The translations under genes were made by a program, and so were the position numbers. From positions 1 to 30,336 of the forward strand of contig SMVS01000044.1 in NCBI GenBank assembly GCA_004357435.1: 30,336 nucleotides of DNA, written 5' to 3'. Position 1 is the stretch's first letter; each line of letters opens with the position of its first letter. Shown here in pieces: positions 8,077 to 16,480 of the stretch. This stretch comes from Nitrospina sp. (GTDB lineage Bacteria; Nitrospinota; Nitrospinia; Nitrospinales; Nitrospinaceae). Below the pieces are notes generated by a model, which was not told the DNA's origin, searched no databases, and saw only the letters and a list, made by a program, of their open reading frames with translations.

Positions 8077-8361
8077 ATGCGAAAAATTCTTCAAATGGCA
8101 AAGAAAAGTAAAATTGTAGTGGCGGTTGCCATGGTTATTATGGTTGCGTTGCTGTCCACTAGCCTGTCGGCTTCGCCCATGCACCATATGGACACGTCCG
8201 ATTGCGCTGTACAAATGTCCTGTAGCAATTGTTTTGTTCCCGCTTCAATTGATTCTCCCGTTTTAAATATCTCCCAATTTACTTGCGGTGAGCCATTGGA
8301 GACCGCGAATTATTTTGAATCCTTCAAGTCAATTCCTGCCACCCCACCTCCAAAATTTTAA
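8077..8361 (+). CDS. Small secreted Cys/His-containing protein upstream of copper oxidase (CopL-like by position)
   Basis: This 94-aa frame has a basic start (MRKILQMAKKSK), a hydrophobic stretch to about residue 35 (VVAVAMVIMVALLSTSLSASP) and a short mature part. The mature part carries MHHMD, DCAVQMSCSNC and one further Cys, then a proline-rich end (TPPPKF). The clustered Met, His and Cys suggest periplasmic metal binding. Small His/Cys-rich exported proteins (CopL type) sit upstream of copA in some copper operons. The resemblance here is positional and compositional, not a recognised homology. Base composition is AT-richer than the neighbours. A hairpin with a T-run follows at 8384. ATG 8095 is an alternative start. 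Confidence 0.68.
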   Translation: MRKILQMAKKSKIVVAVAMVIMVALLSTSLSASPMHHMDTSDCAVQMSCSNCFVPASIDSPVLNISQFTCGEPLETANYFESFKSIPATPPPKF

Positions 8362-8383
8362 ATTTCCAGTTAACTCACAAATC

Positions 8384-8426
8384 TTATCAAACTGAATCTT
8401 GGGATTCGGTTTGATAAATCTTTTTT
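8384..8426 (+). terminator. Rho-independent terminator
   Basis: TTATCAAACTGAATC (8384-8398) pairs with GATTCGGTTTGATAA (8403-8417) across a 4-nt loop, with one G-T pair. A T-rich tail runs to 8426. It separates the small secreted protein gene from the oxidase gene. The following 8427-8606 has no gene; it probably holds the oxidase promoter, but I could not pick out boxes. Confidence 0.65.
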
Positions 8427-8606
8427 AGAATTTTTAAATTAGACGTTTCTTCTATTTGATTTCCAAAATCGCCGTATTATTCATAAGGGATAGGTCTCTT
8501 TAAATCTTGCGCGATGAACCATGTTGTGCCCTCGTATGATCACAGCCGTGGGAATGTTTAATAGGGTGGATAGGCGCTAAAAGGGTATAAGCTTTGAGGT
8601 AAGCCG

Positions 8607-10727
8607 ATGAACCGATGGAAAATAATATTGACCATCAACTTGATGTTTAATTTCATAATAGTATTTCCCAGCGCGGCCAAAGTGGTTGAGTACGATTTGA
8701 CTGTTGGTTACAAGACAGTGAATTACACAGGCAAAGATGTGCGAGCGATGTCTCTGAATGATTCTATTCCGGGGCCCACACTGCGTTTTCGCGCAGGAGA
8801 TATTGCCCGCATCCGTTTTCACAACAGCATGGACGTTCCTACATCTGTTCACTGGCACGGAATTTTACTACCTCACCGCCAGGACGGCGTGCCGTATGTG
8901 GCCAATCCGCCTATTGCGCCCGGTGAAACCTTTGAGTTTGAGTTCCCTATCAAACAGACAGGAACCTATTGGTTTCACTCTCATACCGGTTTGCAGGAAC
9001 AACGCGGTGTTTATGGGTCGATAGTGATCACGCCCAAAGGTGGTGAACGCATTCCTGCGGATAAGGATGAAGTCGTCGTTTTATCCGATTGGATAGATGA
9101 AAATCCAGACGAAGTTTTGCGCACGTTGAAAAGCGGCAGTGATTACTACAGTTTTAAAAAAGGTACGGCGCAAAGCTTGATGGGAGCCGCTCGTGAGGGG
9201 GCGTTGATGGACGTTTTCAAACGCAGTCTGATGAGGATGCCTCCGATGGATATTTCCGATGTTGCCTATGACCGCTTCCTTGCCAATGGACAACCCGAAA
9301 TGACGATTCCGGCTTTGCCGGGTGAAACGGTGCGTCTGCGTTTTATCAATGCCGCTACGGCAACTTACTTTTATTTACAGTTTGCCGGCGGCCCGGTTCA
9401 AATTGTGGCCGCAGACGGTAAAGATGTACAGCCGGTTGATCTGGACCGGTTTCTCATGGCCATTGCGGAGACCTATGATCTCATGGTGACGGTGCCCAAG
9501 GATGGCGCCTACGAACTGCGGGCAACCGCGCAGGATGGTTCGGGGCACACCTCAATATTTATTGGCAACGGAAAACGCGTGCTCGCTCCCAATGTTCCAA
9601 AACCTGACCTCTACAAAATGAATATGCCAATGGGCAAGCACACCATGACTCCCAATGTTCCAAAATCCGATCTCCACAAAATGAATATGTCAATGGGCGA
9701 GCACACCATGCCCGGTATGAGTGGTATGAAAGACGGGGGGGGTATGAAGGGTATGAGTGGCATGGAAATGGCTGCGAGCCGGCCCATGGCTCCCTATTCA
9801 AAACTGCGTTCTATCAGTCCTTCCAGTCTGCCCGAGGAAAATCCGGTACGCGAGGTCATCCTGACCCTCACCGGCGACATGGAACGTTATATCTGGTCCA
9901 TGAATGGCGAGGTAATTTCTGCTGACAATGTAATCCGCATCCGTCATGGAGAAAACATCCGTTTTATACTGATCAATAAAACCATGATGCACCACCCCAT
10001 GCACCTGCATGGTCACTTTTTCCGTGTGATCAATGGCCAGGGAGATTACGCACCACTCAAACACACGGTGGACGTCCCGCCTCTCGCCACGCAAATCATT
10101 GAGTTCGAGGGCAATGAATACAATGACTGGTTCTTTCACTGCCATATTCTCTACCACGCTAAAGCGGGTATGGCTCGCGTGGTCAGTTATGTGGATAAGG
10201 AAATCGATGCCGATCTCAAGGAGATTCGTCCAAAACTCTACATAGATCCTTGGTATTCATGGACGAACGGCACTATTCAGTCTCATATGACGGACGGTGT
10301 TGTGGTCGTCAGCAACTCGAAAAATATTTTTAGCGCTGATTGGGAGGTCGGTTGGCAAAAGGTTGAAGGCACAGAATACGATCTGGAACTGGCTTATGAC
10401 CGTTATTTCAACCGCTTCTTCACCGCTTTTGTGGGGGGTAACTTCACCAGTGATTATGAGCGCGGAATTTTGGGTGTGCGATACCTTTTGCCCTTCAATT
10501 TTGGCAGTGTGTTGCGTGTGGATACCGAGGGGGAGTTTCGTGTCAGCATCGGCCAAAGCCTGCAACTGACCCGCGGACTGGGGATTTTTGGCCGCTTCGA
10601 GTATGACACGGAATCAAAAGAAGAATGGGTTGCTGGCGTAGATTATATTTTATCCAAGAACTTTTCTTTGGTGGGTCAATACCATTCGGATTATGGAGTG
10701 GGCGCTGGCCTCGAATTTCGATTTTGA
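8607..10727 (+). CDS. copA: CopA-like periplasmic multicopper oxidase with C-terminal beta-barrel-like domain
   Basis: This 706-aa protein begins with a Sec-type signal peptide (about 1-24), not the Tat signal usual in CopA. Cupredoxin domains follow with every copper-ligand motif: HWHG (82-85), HSH (124-126), HPMHLHGH (463-470) and HCHILYHAKAGM (511-522). The opening IPGPTLRFRAGD matches CopA copper-resistance oxidases, which oxidise Cu(I) in the periplasm. Residues 327-390 are Met-rich and include a 21-residue tandem duplication. After about residue 530 the family normally ends. Here about 175 residues follow with alternating aromatic/hydrophobic strands (YDLELAYDRYFNRFF, GILGVRYLLPF, SVLRVDTEGEF) and a terminal GLEFRF. 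A C-terminal Phe is typical of outer-membrane barrels, resembling CopB. GAGG precedes ATG 8607. The fusion may anchor the oxidase to the outer membrane; that is inference. Confidence 0.93.
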   Translation: MNRWKIILTINLMFNFIIVFPSAAKVVEYDLTVGYKTVNYTGKDVRAMSLNDSIPGPTLRFRAGDIARIRFHNSMDVPTSVHWHGILLPHRQDGVPYVANPPIAPGETFEFEFPIKQTGTYWFHSHTGLQEQRGVYGSIVITPKGGERIPADKDEVVVLSDWIDENPDEVLRTLKSGSDYYSFKKGTAQSLMGAAREGALMDVFKRSLMRMPPMDISDVAYDRFLANGQPEMTIPALPGETVRLRFINAATATYFYLQFAGGPVQIVAADGKDVQPVDLDRFLMAIAETYDLMVTVPKDGAYELRATAQDGSGHTSIFIGNGKRVLAPNVPKPDLYKMNMPMGKHTMTPNVPKSDLHKMNMSMGEHTMPGMSGMKDGGGMKGMSGMEMAASRPMAPYSKLRSISPSSLPEENPVREVILTLTGDMERYIWSMNGEVISADNVIRIRHGENIRFILINKTMMHHPMHLHGHFFRVINGQGDYAPLKHTVDVPPLATQIIEFEGNEYNDWFFHCHILYHAKAGMARVVSYVDKEIDADLKEIRPKLYIDPWYSWTNGTIQSHMTDGVVVVSNSKNIFSADWEVGWQKVEGTEYDLELAYDRYFNRFFTAFVGGNFTSDYERGILGVRYLLPFNFGSVLRVDTEGEFRVSIGQSLQLTRGLGIFGRFEYDTESKEEWVAGVDYILSKNFSLVGQYHSDYGVGAGLEFRF
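9588..9713 (+). repeat. Two 63-bp tandem repeats encoding a Met-rich copper-binding segment
   Basis: Units 9588-9650 and 9651-9713 are near-identical. Each encodes 21 residues of the form PNVPKxDLxKMNMxMGxHTM. Further Met-Gly repeats (GMSGMKDGGGMKGMSGMEM) follow. It is an in-frame duplication within the oxidase gene. Confidence 0.9.
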
Positions 10728-10780
10728 AAAGTTGTTTAATATAATCAAGAAAAATGACAGCATCTGCAATGCGACCACAG

Positions 10781-10811
10781 AGTCGCCTTTTCAATTGAGA
10801 TTCGCTACAAT
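10781..10811 (+). repeat. 31-bp direct repeat, right copy
   Basis: This is the partner of 7989-8019 with 3 mismatches in 31. It ends in TACAAT (10806-10811), 65 bp before the phosphoglycerate mutase start, much as the left copy lies 58 bp before its gene. It may be a duplicated promoter or the scar of an insertion. Confidence 0.75.
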
Positions 10812-10875
10812 CCCGCAGTCAGAGGCGATTCTTCATTAGTGAGACGTATGAATTCCAAACTAATTTTTCGGGACG

Positions 10876-11628
10876 ATGGCGATGTATAAACTGGTTTTGA
10901 TGCGGCATGGACAAAGTGTGTGGAACCTGGCAAACCGGTTCACCGGCTGGACCGATGTGGACCTCACCGAGCAGGGCCGGCAGGAAGCTTTGGCGGGTGC
11001 GCGTTTGCTCACAGCTGAAGGGCTGACCTTCGACGTCGCTTACACCTCCGTGCTGAAGCGGGCGATCCGCACCCTGTGGCTGGTGTTGGATGAAATGGAT
11101 CTGATGTGGATTCCCGTGCACCGGTCGTGGCGGTTGAACGAACGCCATTATGGCGAATTGCAGGGTTTGGACAAGGCCGAGACCGCTGAAAAGCACGGTT
11201 TGGACCAGGTCAAAATATGGCGGCGCAGTTACGCCACTCCGCCGCCGCCTTTGCCGGATGATGATGAGCGCCTGCCCCACAACGACCCGCGCTATGCCGA
11301 TGTGCCTGCCGCTGAGTTGCCCAAATCCGAATCGCTGAAAGATACCGTGGACCGTTTTCTACCCATGTATTTTGAAACCATCGAACCGGCCATCCGGTCC
11401 GGCAAAAAAGTTTTGATCTGCGCCCACGGCAACAGTCTGCGCGCCCTGGTCAAGCACCTCGACCAAATCAGCGAAGCGGACATCGTGGAGCTGAACATCC
11501 CCACCGGCATTCCGCTGGTATACGAATTGGACGAGGCCTTAAAACCGATCCGGAATTATTATCTGGGGGATCCGGTGGCCGCCCAAAAAGCCGCCGATGC
11601 GGTGGCCCGGCAGAGCCAGGGCAAATAA
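10876..11628 (+). CDS. gpmA: 2,3-bisphosphoglycerate-dependent phosphoglycerate mutase GpmA
   Basis: GpmA interconverts 3- and 2-phosphoglycerate in glycolysis and gluconeogenesis. The 250-aa length is typical. The active-site motif is LMRHGQSVWN with phospho-accepting His11. NRFTGWTDVDLTEQG follows, then the ERHYGELQGLDKAE region and the second catalytic His in CAHGNSLRALVKHL. ATG 10876 and ATG 10882 are both possible starts; GGGA precedes the first closely. It is a single gene, convergent with recN. Confidence 0.96.
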   Translation: MAMYKLVLMRHGQSVWNLANRFTGWTDVDLTEQGRQEALAGARLLTAEGLTFDVAYTSVLKRAIRTLWLVLDEMDLMWIPVHRSWRLNERHYGELQGLDKAETAEKHGLDQVKIWRRSYATPPPPLPDDDERLPHNDPRYADVPAAELPKSESLKDTVDRFLPMYFETIEPAIRSGKKVLICAHGNSLRALVKHLDQISEADIVELNIPTGIPLVYELDEALKPIRNYYLGDPVAAQKAADAVARQSQGK

Positions 11629-11685
11629 GGCGGGCCGGGTGCTGGCGGAGGAATAGGGGAGAGGTTCCTATGAGGATGAATAAAA

Positions 11686-13377
11686 TTACTTGATCATCTC
11701 TTTGGCGTATTTGAGGGTGGTTGCGGTGATTTTTTCACCGCCGGACAGGCGAGCGATTTCTTTCACCCGTTCTTCGTAGTTCAACAGCGTGATGGTGGCG
11801 CGGGTGCGTTTCCCGGAAACTGTTTTGTGGACACGGTAGTGGGCGCCGCCGCGGCCCGCAATTTGCGGCAGGTGGGTGATGCAGAACACCTGCTTGTCGG
11901 CGGCAATTTTTTTCAATTTGATGCCGACCTGATCGGCCACTTTGCCGCTGATGCCGCTGTCCACTTCATCGAAAACCATCACCGGCACCCCATCCTGCTC
12001 ATTCAAAATCGATTTCAAAGCCAGCATGACGCGCGACAACTCGCCCCCCGAAGCGATTTTGGCGAGGGGCCGCAGGCTTTCGCCCGGATTCGGTGAAAAC
12101 AAAAATTCGATGGCGCCGATGCCGTTGGCGTGGGTGACCACCTTTGCCTTGCGGAACATCGTGAACCCGTCCGGATCGGCATCGTAATTGAAGCGAACGC
12201 CGAATTGCACGTCCTTCATGTTGAGATCGCGCAATTCCTTTTCCACATTTTTTTTCATCCGCTCGGCCACCGCCTCCCTTTTTTCGGCGAGGGCCACCGC
12301 ATCTTTGGACAATATTTTTTCCGCGTCTTGAATTTCTTTACGCAGGGCCTGGGCTGCCTCTTCTCCGAAAGTCAGGGCGTTCAACTCTTCCCCAATTTTT
12401 TCGCGGTACGCCAGAACGGCCGGCAGGTCGACCCCATATTTGCGCTTCAGGCCATTGATCTCCGCCAGGCGATCTTCAATTTCCTCCAGGCGGGCAGGCT
12501 GGAACTCGACCGTGCGCAGGTAGTCCTGCAATTCGCTGGCCAGCTCCTCAAGTTCGTAATAGGCGGTTTGCCCCCGTTTTAATGGGTCCTCAAGGGTGGC
12601 GTCGATTTCGGGCAGGGGCGTGAGCTCATTATTCAGGACGCCCAGCCGTTCCAGTAGAGAATCCTCTGCATCTCTCAAAATTTGTAAAGCGCGGTCGACG
12701 GCCTGGTGTAATTTTTCCGCGTGGCGCAGTTTATTTCTTTCATTGAGCAGGATGTCATCCTCCCCCACCGTTAACTGGGCCTGGTCGATTTCGCTCACCT
12801 GAAAATTGAGAAGGTCCTGCCGTTGCAGTCGAGCGCTTTGGGTGGACACTATTTTTTTCAGCTCCAGCTGTTGTTTTTGGACTGCGGCAAACTGGCCGGC
12901 AAAACGATTTTTTTCATCCGCCAATTGGCCATAGGCATCGAGCATATCGACATGAGTTTCAGGATGCAGGAGGGATTGGTGGTCGTGCTGGCCGTGGATG
13001 TCTATCAAACGGTTGCCGATCTCGCTCAGCGCCGCCACGGTGATACTGCTGTTGTTGAGATAGGCCCGGTTTTTGCCATTGGATGTTATCGTGCGTTTGA
13101 TGAAAACCCGACCGTCTTCCACTTCAAACCCCTGGCTCTCGATCAATTGCAGGGTTTTGGGGTCGGTCACTTGCAGGCTGGCCTCGACCGTGGCCGCAGT
13201 TTCCCCGGAGCGGATGGAGTCGGTGTCGGCCCGCCCGCCGAGGATGAGGTTCAAGGCCGAGAGGATGATGGACTTGCCCGCTCCGGTTTCTCCCGTCAGG
13301 ATATTGAGGCCGGGATGAAATTCGACCGCCAGGTTTTCGATGATGGCAAATTTGCTGATCTTCAATTCATGGAGCAT
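11686..13377 (-). CDS. recN: DNA repair protein RecN
   Basis: RecN is an SMC-like ATPase in double-strand-break repair. The protein is about 563 aa, near the family norm. The N-terminal ATPase half begins MLHELKISKFAIIENL and has Walker A GETGAGKS (about 29-36). A central coiled coil (about 150-370) follows. The C-terminal half contains the ABC signature region ASGGELSRVMLAL, Walker B VMVFDEVDSGISG and FCITHLPQIA. The start at 13377 is chosen over an in-frame ATG at 13392 because family members begin with MLxELxIxNFAII. The start overlaps the end of the upstream TPR gene by 16 nt, suggesting coupling. Confidence 0.96.
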   Translation of the reverse strand: MLHELKISKFAIIENLAVEFHPGLNILTGETGAGKSIILSALNLILGGRADTDSIRSGETAATVEASLQVTDPKTLQLIESQGFEVEDGRVFIKRTITSNGKNRAYLNNSSITVAALSEIGNRLIDIHGQHDHQSLLHPETHVDMLDAYGQLADEKNRFAGQFAAVQKQQLELKKIVSTQSARLQRQDLLNFQVSEIDQAQLTVGEDDILLNERNKLRHAEKLHQAVDRALQILRDAEDSLLERLGVLNNELTPLPEIDATLEDPLKRGQTAYYELEELASELQDYLRTVEFQPARLEEIEDRLAEINGLKRKYGVDLPAVLAYREKIGEELNALTFGEEAAQALRKEIQDAEKILSKDAVALAEKREAVAERMKKNVEKELRDLNMKDVQFGVRFNYDADPDGFTMFRKAKVVTHANGIGAIEFLFSPNPGESLRPLAKIASGGELSRVMLALKSILNEQDGVPVMVFDEVDSGISGKVADQVGIKLKKIAADKQVFCITHLPQIAGRGGAHYRVHKTVSGKRTRATITLLNYEERVKEIARLSGGEKITATTLKYAKEMIK

Positions 13378-14129
13378 GAGAGGTCCGGGCACTGTGCGTT
13401 GATGGAATCCATCAGATCCTCAAAATTCTGTTGCCGCTCCGGCGCGTCCGATTGGTCGGGGTCCTGCGCGCTGAGTATCATGGCTTGGGCAAGAGTATTT
13501 TTAGCCTCAGCGTAGCGTGACCACGAAAAATACGATGCCGCCAGGAAATAATGATTTTTCCAGTATCCTGGGCCAAATTTAATGGACTGTTGCAAGTGGT
13601 AGATGGATTCCTCCAAATCGCCCCCGAGCAAACCCGGTAATTTGTAATACAATCTGCCCAGGGCGCGGTGTGGACCCCCTCGGTCGATGCCGGGAGCGAT
13701 CTTCACAGCGATTTCCATATTTTCACGAAAGGGACTGATTATTTTCAGACTGGACCAAAGGCCATGCGATTCACCTTGCCGGCCCAGGCACAGGCCCCTC
13801 AAAAAATAAGCCGTACCGGCTCGGGAGTTTTGTTGAATAGCTCGTTCCGCTGACTCGATGCACTGTTCCAGATAATGATTTTTGACAACGGTTGCCTGCG
13901 GGCTGCTGGTTATTTTAGCCAATTGATAATAAATATTGGCCAATTCGCATGGGTCGATGTCGCCATTCACCAGAACCGCCTGACGTTCTTGCAAAGCCGC
14001 GAGAGTTTTTTCTCCGGAGTAAAACTGGCAGGAAGGTTGGGCCAAACCCCAAGAGGCCCCAAGGCTTCCGGATAAAATTCCGAGGATGCCAAGCCAGGGC
14101 CACAAAAGATAGGATTTCAAGAAGCGCAT
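13362..14129 (-). CDS. Secreted tetratricopeptide-repeat protein
   Basis: This protein is about 255 aa from ATG 14129, with a basic start and hydrophobic segment (MRFLKSYLLWPWLGILGIL...) that looks like a signal peptide or anchor. The mature part is helical with TPR-like units: ELANIYYQLAKI, AERAIQQNSRAGTAYFLRGLCL, PHRALGRLYYKLPGLLGGDLEESIYHLQQSIKFGP and YWKNHYFLAASYFSWSRYAEAKNTLAQA. The GGPHRALGRLY and NHYFLAxxY pattern recalls TatT/TRAP-associated TPR proteins; a specific role is not claimed. A longer frame to 14270 exists but loses the signal-peptide arrangement. It overlaps recN and is divergent from the mlaC-like gene. Confidence 0.8.
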   Translation of the reverse strand: MRFLKSYLLWPWLGILGILSGSLGASWGLAQPSCQFYSGEKTLAALQERQAVLVNGDIDPCELANIYYQLAKITSSPQATVVKNHYLEQCIESAERAIQQNSRAGTAYFLRGLCLGRQGESHGLWSSLKIISPFRENMEIAVKIAPGIDRGGPHRALGRLYYKLPGLLGGDLEESIYHLQQSIKFGPGYWKNHYFLAASYFSWSRYAEAKNTLAQAMILSAQDPDQSDAPERQQNFEDLMDSINAQCPDLSCSMN

Positions 14130-14251
14130 TTTGGATTTCCCGGTAGGGCCTCCTGACGCATCGAAAATTTTATCACCGAAAATATAAAATTGATTTGATG
14201 TATAATCAAAAAATAACCATCGCCCACAATGCCATTTTCCAAATAAAACTG

Positions 14252-14890
14252 ATGACAGACAATTTATCATATTCCGTCGGGGTTCTTCGCAGAATTTATG
14301 GGTTCTCCCTGGCCCTGCTGATGTTTTTCCTGGTCGGCGGAGCGGGTCTGGTGCGCGCTGAAAGCCCCGCCAGCACGGTGGCGGAATTACTGGATAAAAT
14401 CAAGCAAACCCAAAATGACCCCAGTCTGTCCGCCGAGCAAAATCGAGCCAACAGAAAAACTTCCCAGGTGGCTCTCGGCTATTTGGACATACCGCGGATC
14501 AGTCAAAAAGCTCTGGGCAAACATTGGCGGACTCTGGACAAAAACCAGCAGGAGAGTTTTGTGCGACTTTTGAGCGAGCTGTTCATTTACGTGGCATTTC
14601 CCAATTCGGCAAGTTTTTTTGGCGAGCTGAAAATCAATTACGGACCTGGCCAATTGGCAGAGTCCCGCGCCACAGTGCCCCTGCAAGTGCATCACCAGCT
14701 GGAGGGAAATATCAATCTCGACTTTGTGTTGTGGCAAAGCCAAGACCGGTGGCGGGTGATCGACGTGGTTCTGGACGGCGTCAGCATGGCCAATAATCTA
14801 CGATCCCAGTTTTCCAAAATCCTAAAAAAAAATAATTACGCCGAATTGGTGTGGCGTTTGGAAAAGAAACTGCGCAAAGTCAAAGGCTGA
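14252..14890 (+). CDS. mlaC: MlaC/Ttg2D-family periplasmic phospholipid-binding protein
   Basis: This protein is about 212 aa from ATG 14252, with a signal peptide (IYGFSLALLMFFLVGGAGLVRAE). The mature domain matches the MlaC family: repeated ALGKHWRTLDKNQQESFVRLLSELF, then VPLQVHHQLEGNINLDFVLWQSQDRWRVIDVVLDGVSMANNLRSQF (short landmarks WRTLDKNQQ, WRVIDVVLDGVS). MlaC shuttles phospholipids between the outer-membrane MlaA complex and the inner-membrane MlaFEDB transporter. Here no mlaA, B, D, E or F neighbour is present, so partners must lie elsewhere. An in-frame ATG at 14195 would put residues before the signal sequence and is not preferred. No clear ribosome binding site is seen. Confidence 0.85.
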   Translation: MTDNLSYSVGVLRRIYGFSLALLMFFLVGGAGLVRAESPASTVAELLDKIKQTQNDPSLSAEQNRANRKTSQVALGYLDIPRISQKALGKHWRTLDKNQQESFVRLLSELFIYVAFPNSASFFGELKINYGPGQLAESRATVPLQVHHQLEGNINLDFVLWQSQDRWRVIDVVLDGVSMANNLRSQFSKILKKNNYAELVWRLEKKLRKVKG

Positions 14891-14990
14891 TCCCTTAGCA
14901 GGGGAGGCAAATAGTCAGACTTTATCTTGCGCTCAACCATTGCGGAGCATAATTGCTGAGTTCAGCCATCTGCTCCCTCGTTAGAGGGCG
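14891..14990. repeat. Stop-codon-abutting palindromic repeat, copy 2
   Basis: TCCC-ttagca-GGGGA begins at the base after the mlaC-like stop, followed by GGCAAATAGTC. Near the other end CCCTCGTTAGAGGG (14975-14988) forms the opposite hairpin. Between them CTTGCGCTCAACCATTG is the reverse complement of the core TTGAGCGCAAG. The two ends are therefore inverted relative to each other. No gene is visible up to rimO. Confidence 0.6.
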
Positions 14991-15038
14991 GGATGTTTAT
15001 GGTATCCTGCGCTTCATCTCATCGCAACTTGGGAAAAA

Positions 15039-16370
15039 ATGAAAAAAATCGGCATGGTCAGCCTGGGCTGTCCCAAAAATTTAGTGGATTCGGAAGCCTT
15101 GCTGGGCGATCTCACGCGCCACGGTTATGAACTGACCCCAGAGGAGAGTGAAGCGGATATCATCATCGTCAACACCTGCGGGTTCCTGCAGGCTTCCGTG
15201 AAGGAATCCATCGACACCATTTTGGACATGGCCCGGCACAAGACCAGCGGAAAATGCCAGCAGTTGATCGTCACCGGTTGCTTGGCCGAACGCCACCCCG
15301 AAGAACTGCTGGCGGAAATTCCGGAAATTGATCACCTGCTCGGCACCAAACAATATCCGCTATTGAGAAGCCTGCTCGACGGCAACGGCACCGTGCAACA
15401 ACGCAACCACGTTCACGAACCGGCGCAGTATTTTGAAGCGTACGGCGACCGCGTGTTGACCACGCCGTTTTATTCGGCCTACGTCAAAATTGCGGAAGGC
15501 TGTTCCAACAAGTGCGCGTTCTGCATCATTCCCAAACTGCGCGGGCCGATTGCGAGCCGGCCGTTGGCATCCATTGTCGAAGAAGTGCGGCGCTTGGCGG
15601 CAGGCGGAGTCAAGGAGTTCAACCTGGTGTCGCAGGACACCACCCTGTACGGTTACGATATTCGCATGAAAGACGGGCTGGTGCGTCTGCTCGACGCGCT
15701 TGCGGAGATCGACGGCGTGGCATGGTTGCGGTTGTTTTATTGTTATCCGACCGCGGTGAACGACGCGCTCATCGAAGCCGTGCAACGGATCGACCAAGTG
15801 TGCAACTACCTCGATGTGCCGCTCCAGCACACCCACGACTTCATGTTGAAACACATGATACGGCAGGAAACCGAACAGGGTGTGCGCCGCATGCTGGACA
15901 CGCTACGCACCAGGATTCCCGGCGTGACTCTGCGCACCACGTTCATCACCGGGTTTCCCGGCGAGCGCGATGAGCACTTTCAACACATGGTGGATTTCGT
16001 GCAGGAGATGGAGTTCGATCATCTGGGAGTGTTCACCTATTCGGACGAACCGGGGACCACGGCTTACGATTTGCCCGATAAAGTGGATGCCAAAGTGGCG
16101 CAGGAGCGGAAAGACATCCTCATGGCCATGCAAAAGGACATCGTGTGTCGCAAGAACAAGGATCGTATCGGCGAGGTGCATCCCGTGCTGGTGGAAGGCC
16201 TGCAGGAGGATTGTCTGTTGACCGGGCGACTGCCGGTGCAGGGACCGGACATCGACGGCCAGGTGATCATTGAGAACAGTTCGGTGGAGCCCGGCGACAT
16301 CGTGCCCATGCGCATCACCGGCGCCCTCGATTATGATCTTGTGGCCACCAGCGTGACGCCAGCTCCCTAG
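15039..16370 (+). CDS. rimO: Ribosomal protein S12 methylthiotransferase RimO
   Basis: RimO is a radical-SAM enzyme that adds a methylthio group to the conserved Asp of ribosomal protein S12. The protein is 443 aa, the usual size. The N-terminal UPF0004 domain carries the second-cluster cysteines in SLGCPKN, NTCGF and TGCLAER. The radical-SAM triad is Cys155, Cys159 and Cys162 in EGCSNKCAFC. A TRAM-like C-terminal domain (about 375-440) ends the protein. The start SLGCPKNLVDSE distinguishes RimO from MiaB. GGGA precedes the ATG. The TAG stop lies inside a hairpin of a dispersed repeat. Confidence 0.96.
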   Translation: MKKIGMVSLGCPKNLVDSEALLGDLTRHGYELTPEESEADIIIVNTCGFLQASVKESIDTILDMARHKTSGKCQQLIVTGCLAERHPEELLAEIPEIDHLLGTKQYPLLRSLLDGNGTVQQRNHVHEPAQYFEAYGDRVLTTPFYSAYVKIAEGCSNKCAFCIIPKLRGPIASRPLASIVEEVRRLAAGGVKEFNLVSQDTTLYGYDIRMKDGLVRLLDALAEIDGVAWLRLFYCYPTAVNDALIEAVQRIDQVCNYLDVPLQHTHDFMLKHMIRQETEQGVRRMLDTLRTRIPGVTLRTTFITGFPGERDEHFQHMVDFVQEMEFDHLGVFTYSDEPGTTAYDLPDKVDAKVAQERKDILMAMQKDIVCRKNKDRIGEVHPVLVEGLQEDCLLTGRLPVQGPDIDGQVIIENSSVEPGDIVPMRITGALDYDLVATSVTPAP

Positions 16371-16480
16371 CGGGAGAGGCAGATAGCCTGACCTCTGTTT
16401 TATGGTTTACCGTTTTAGGGCGCAAGTGGAGTTTGACCTATTGCCTCCAGGTGCAACCTGGCCAGCGTGACGCTGGACCC
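16363..16480 (+). repeat. Stop-codon-containing palindromic repeat, copy 3
   Basis: CTCCC-TAGC-GGGAG (16363-16376) includes the rimO stop codon. GGCAGATAGCCTGACC, then GCGCAAGTGGAGTTTGACC and TATTGCCTCC follow. Two adjacent perfect hairpins end the unit: CCAGGT-gca-ACCTGG (16447-16461) and CCAGCG-tga-CGCTGG (16462-16476). Confidence 0.65.
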
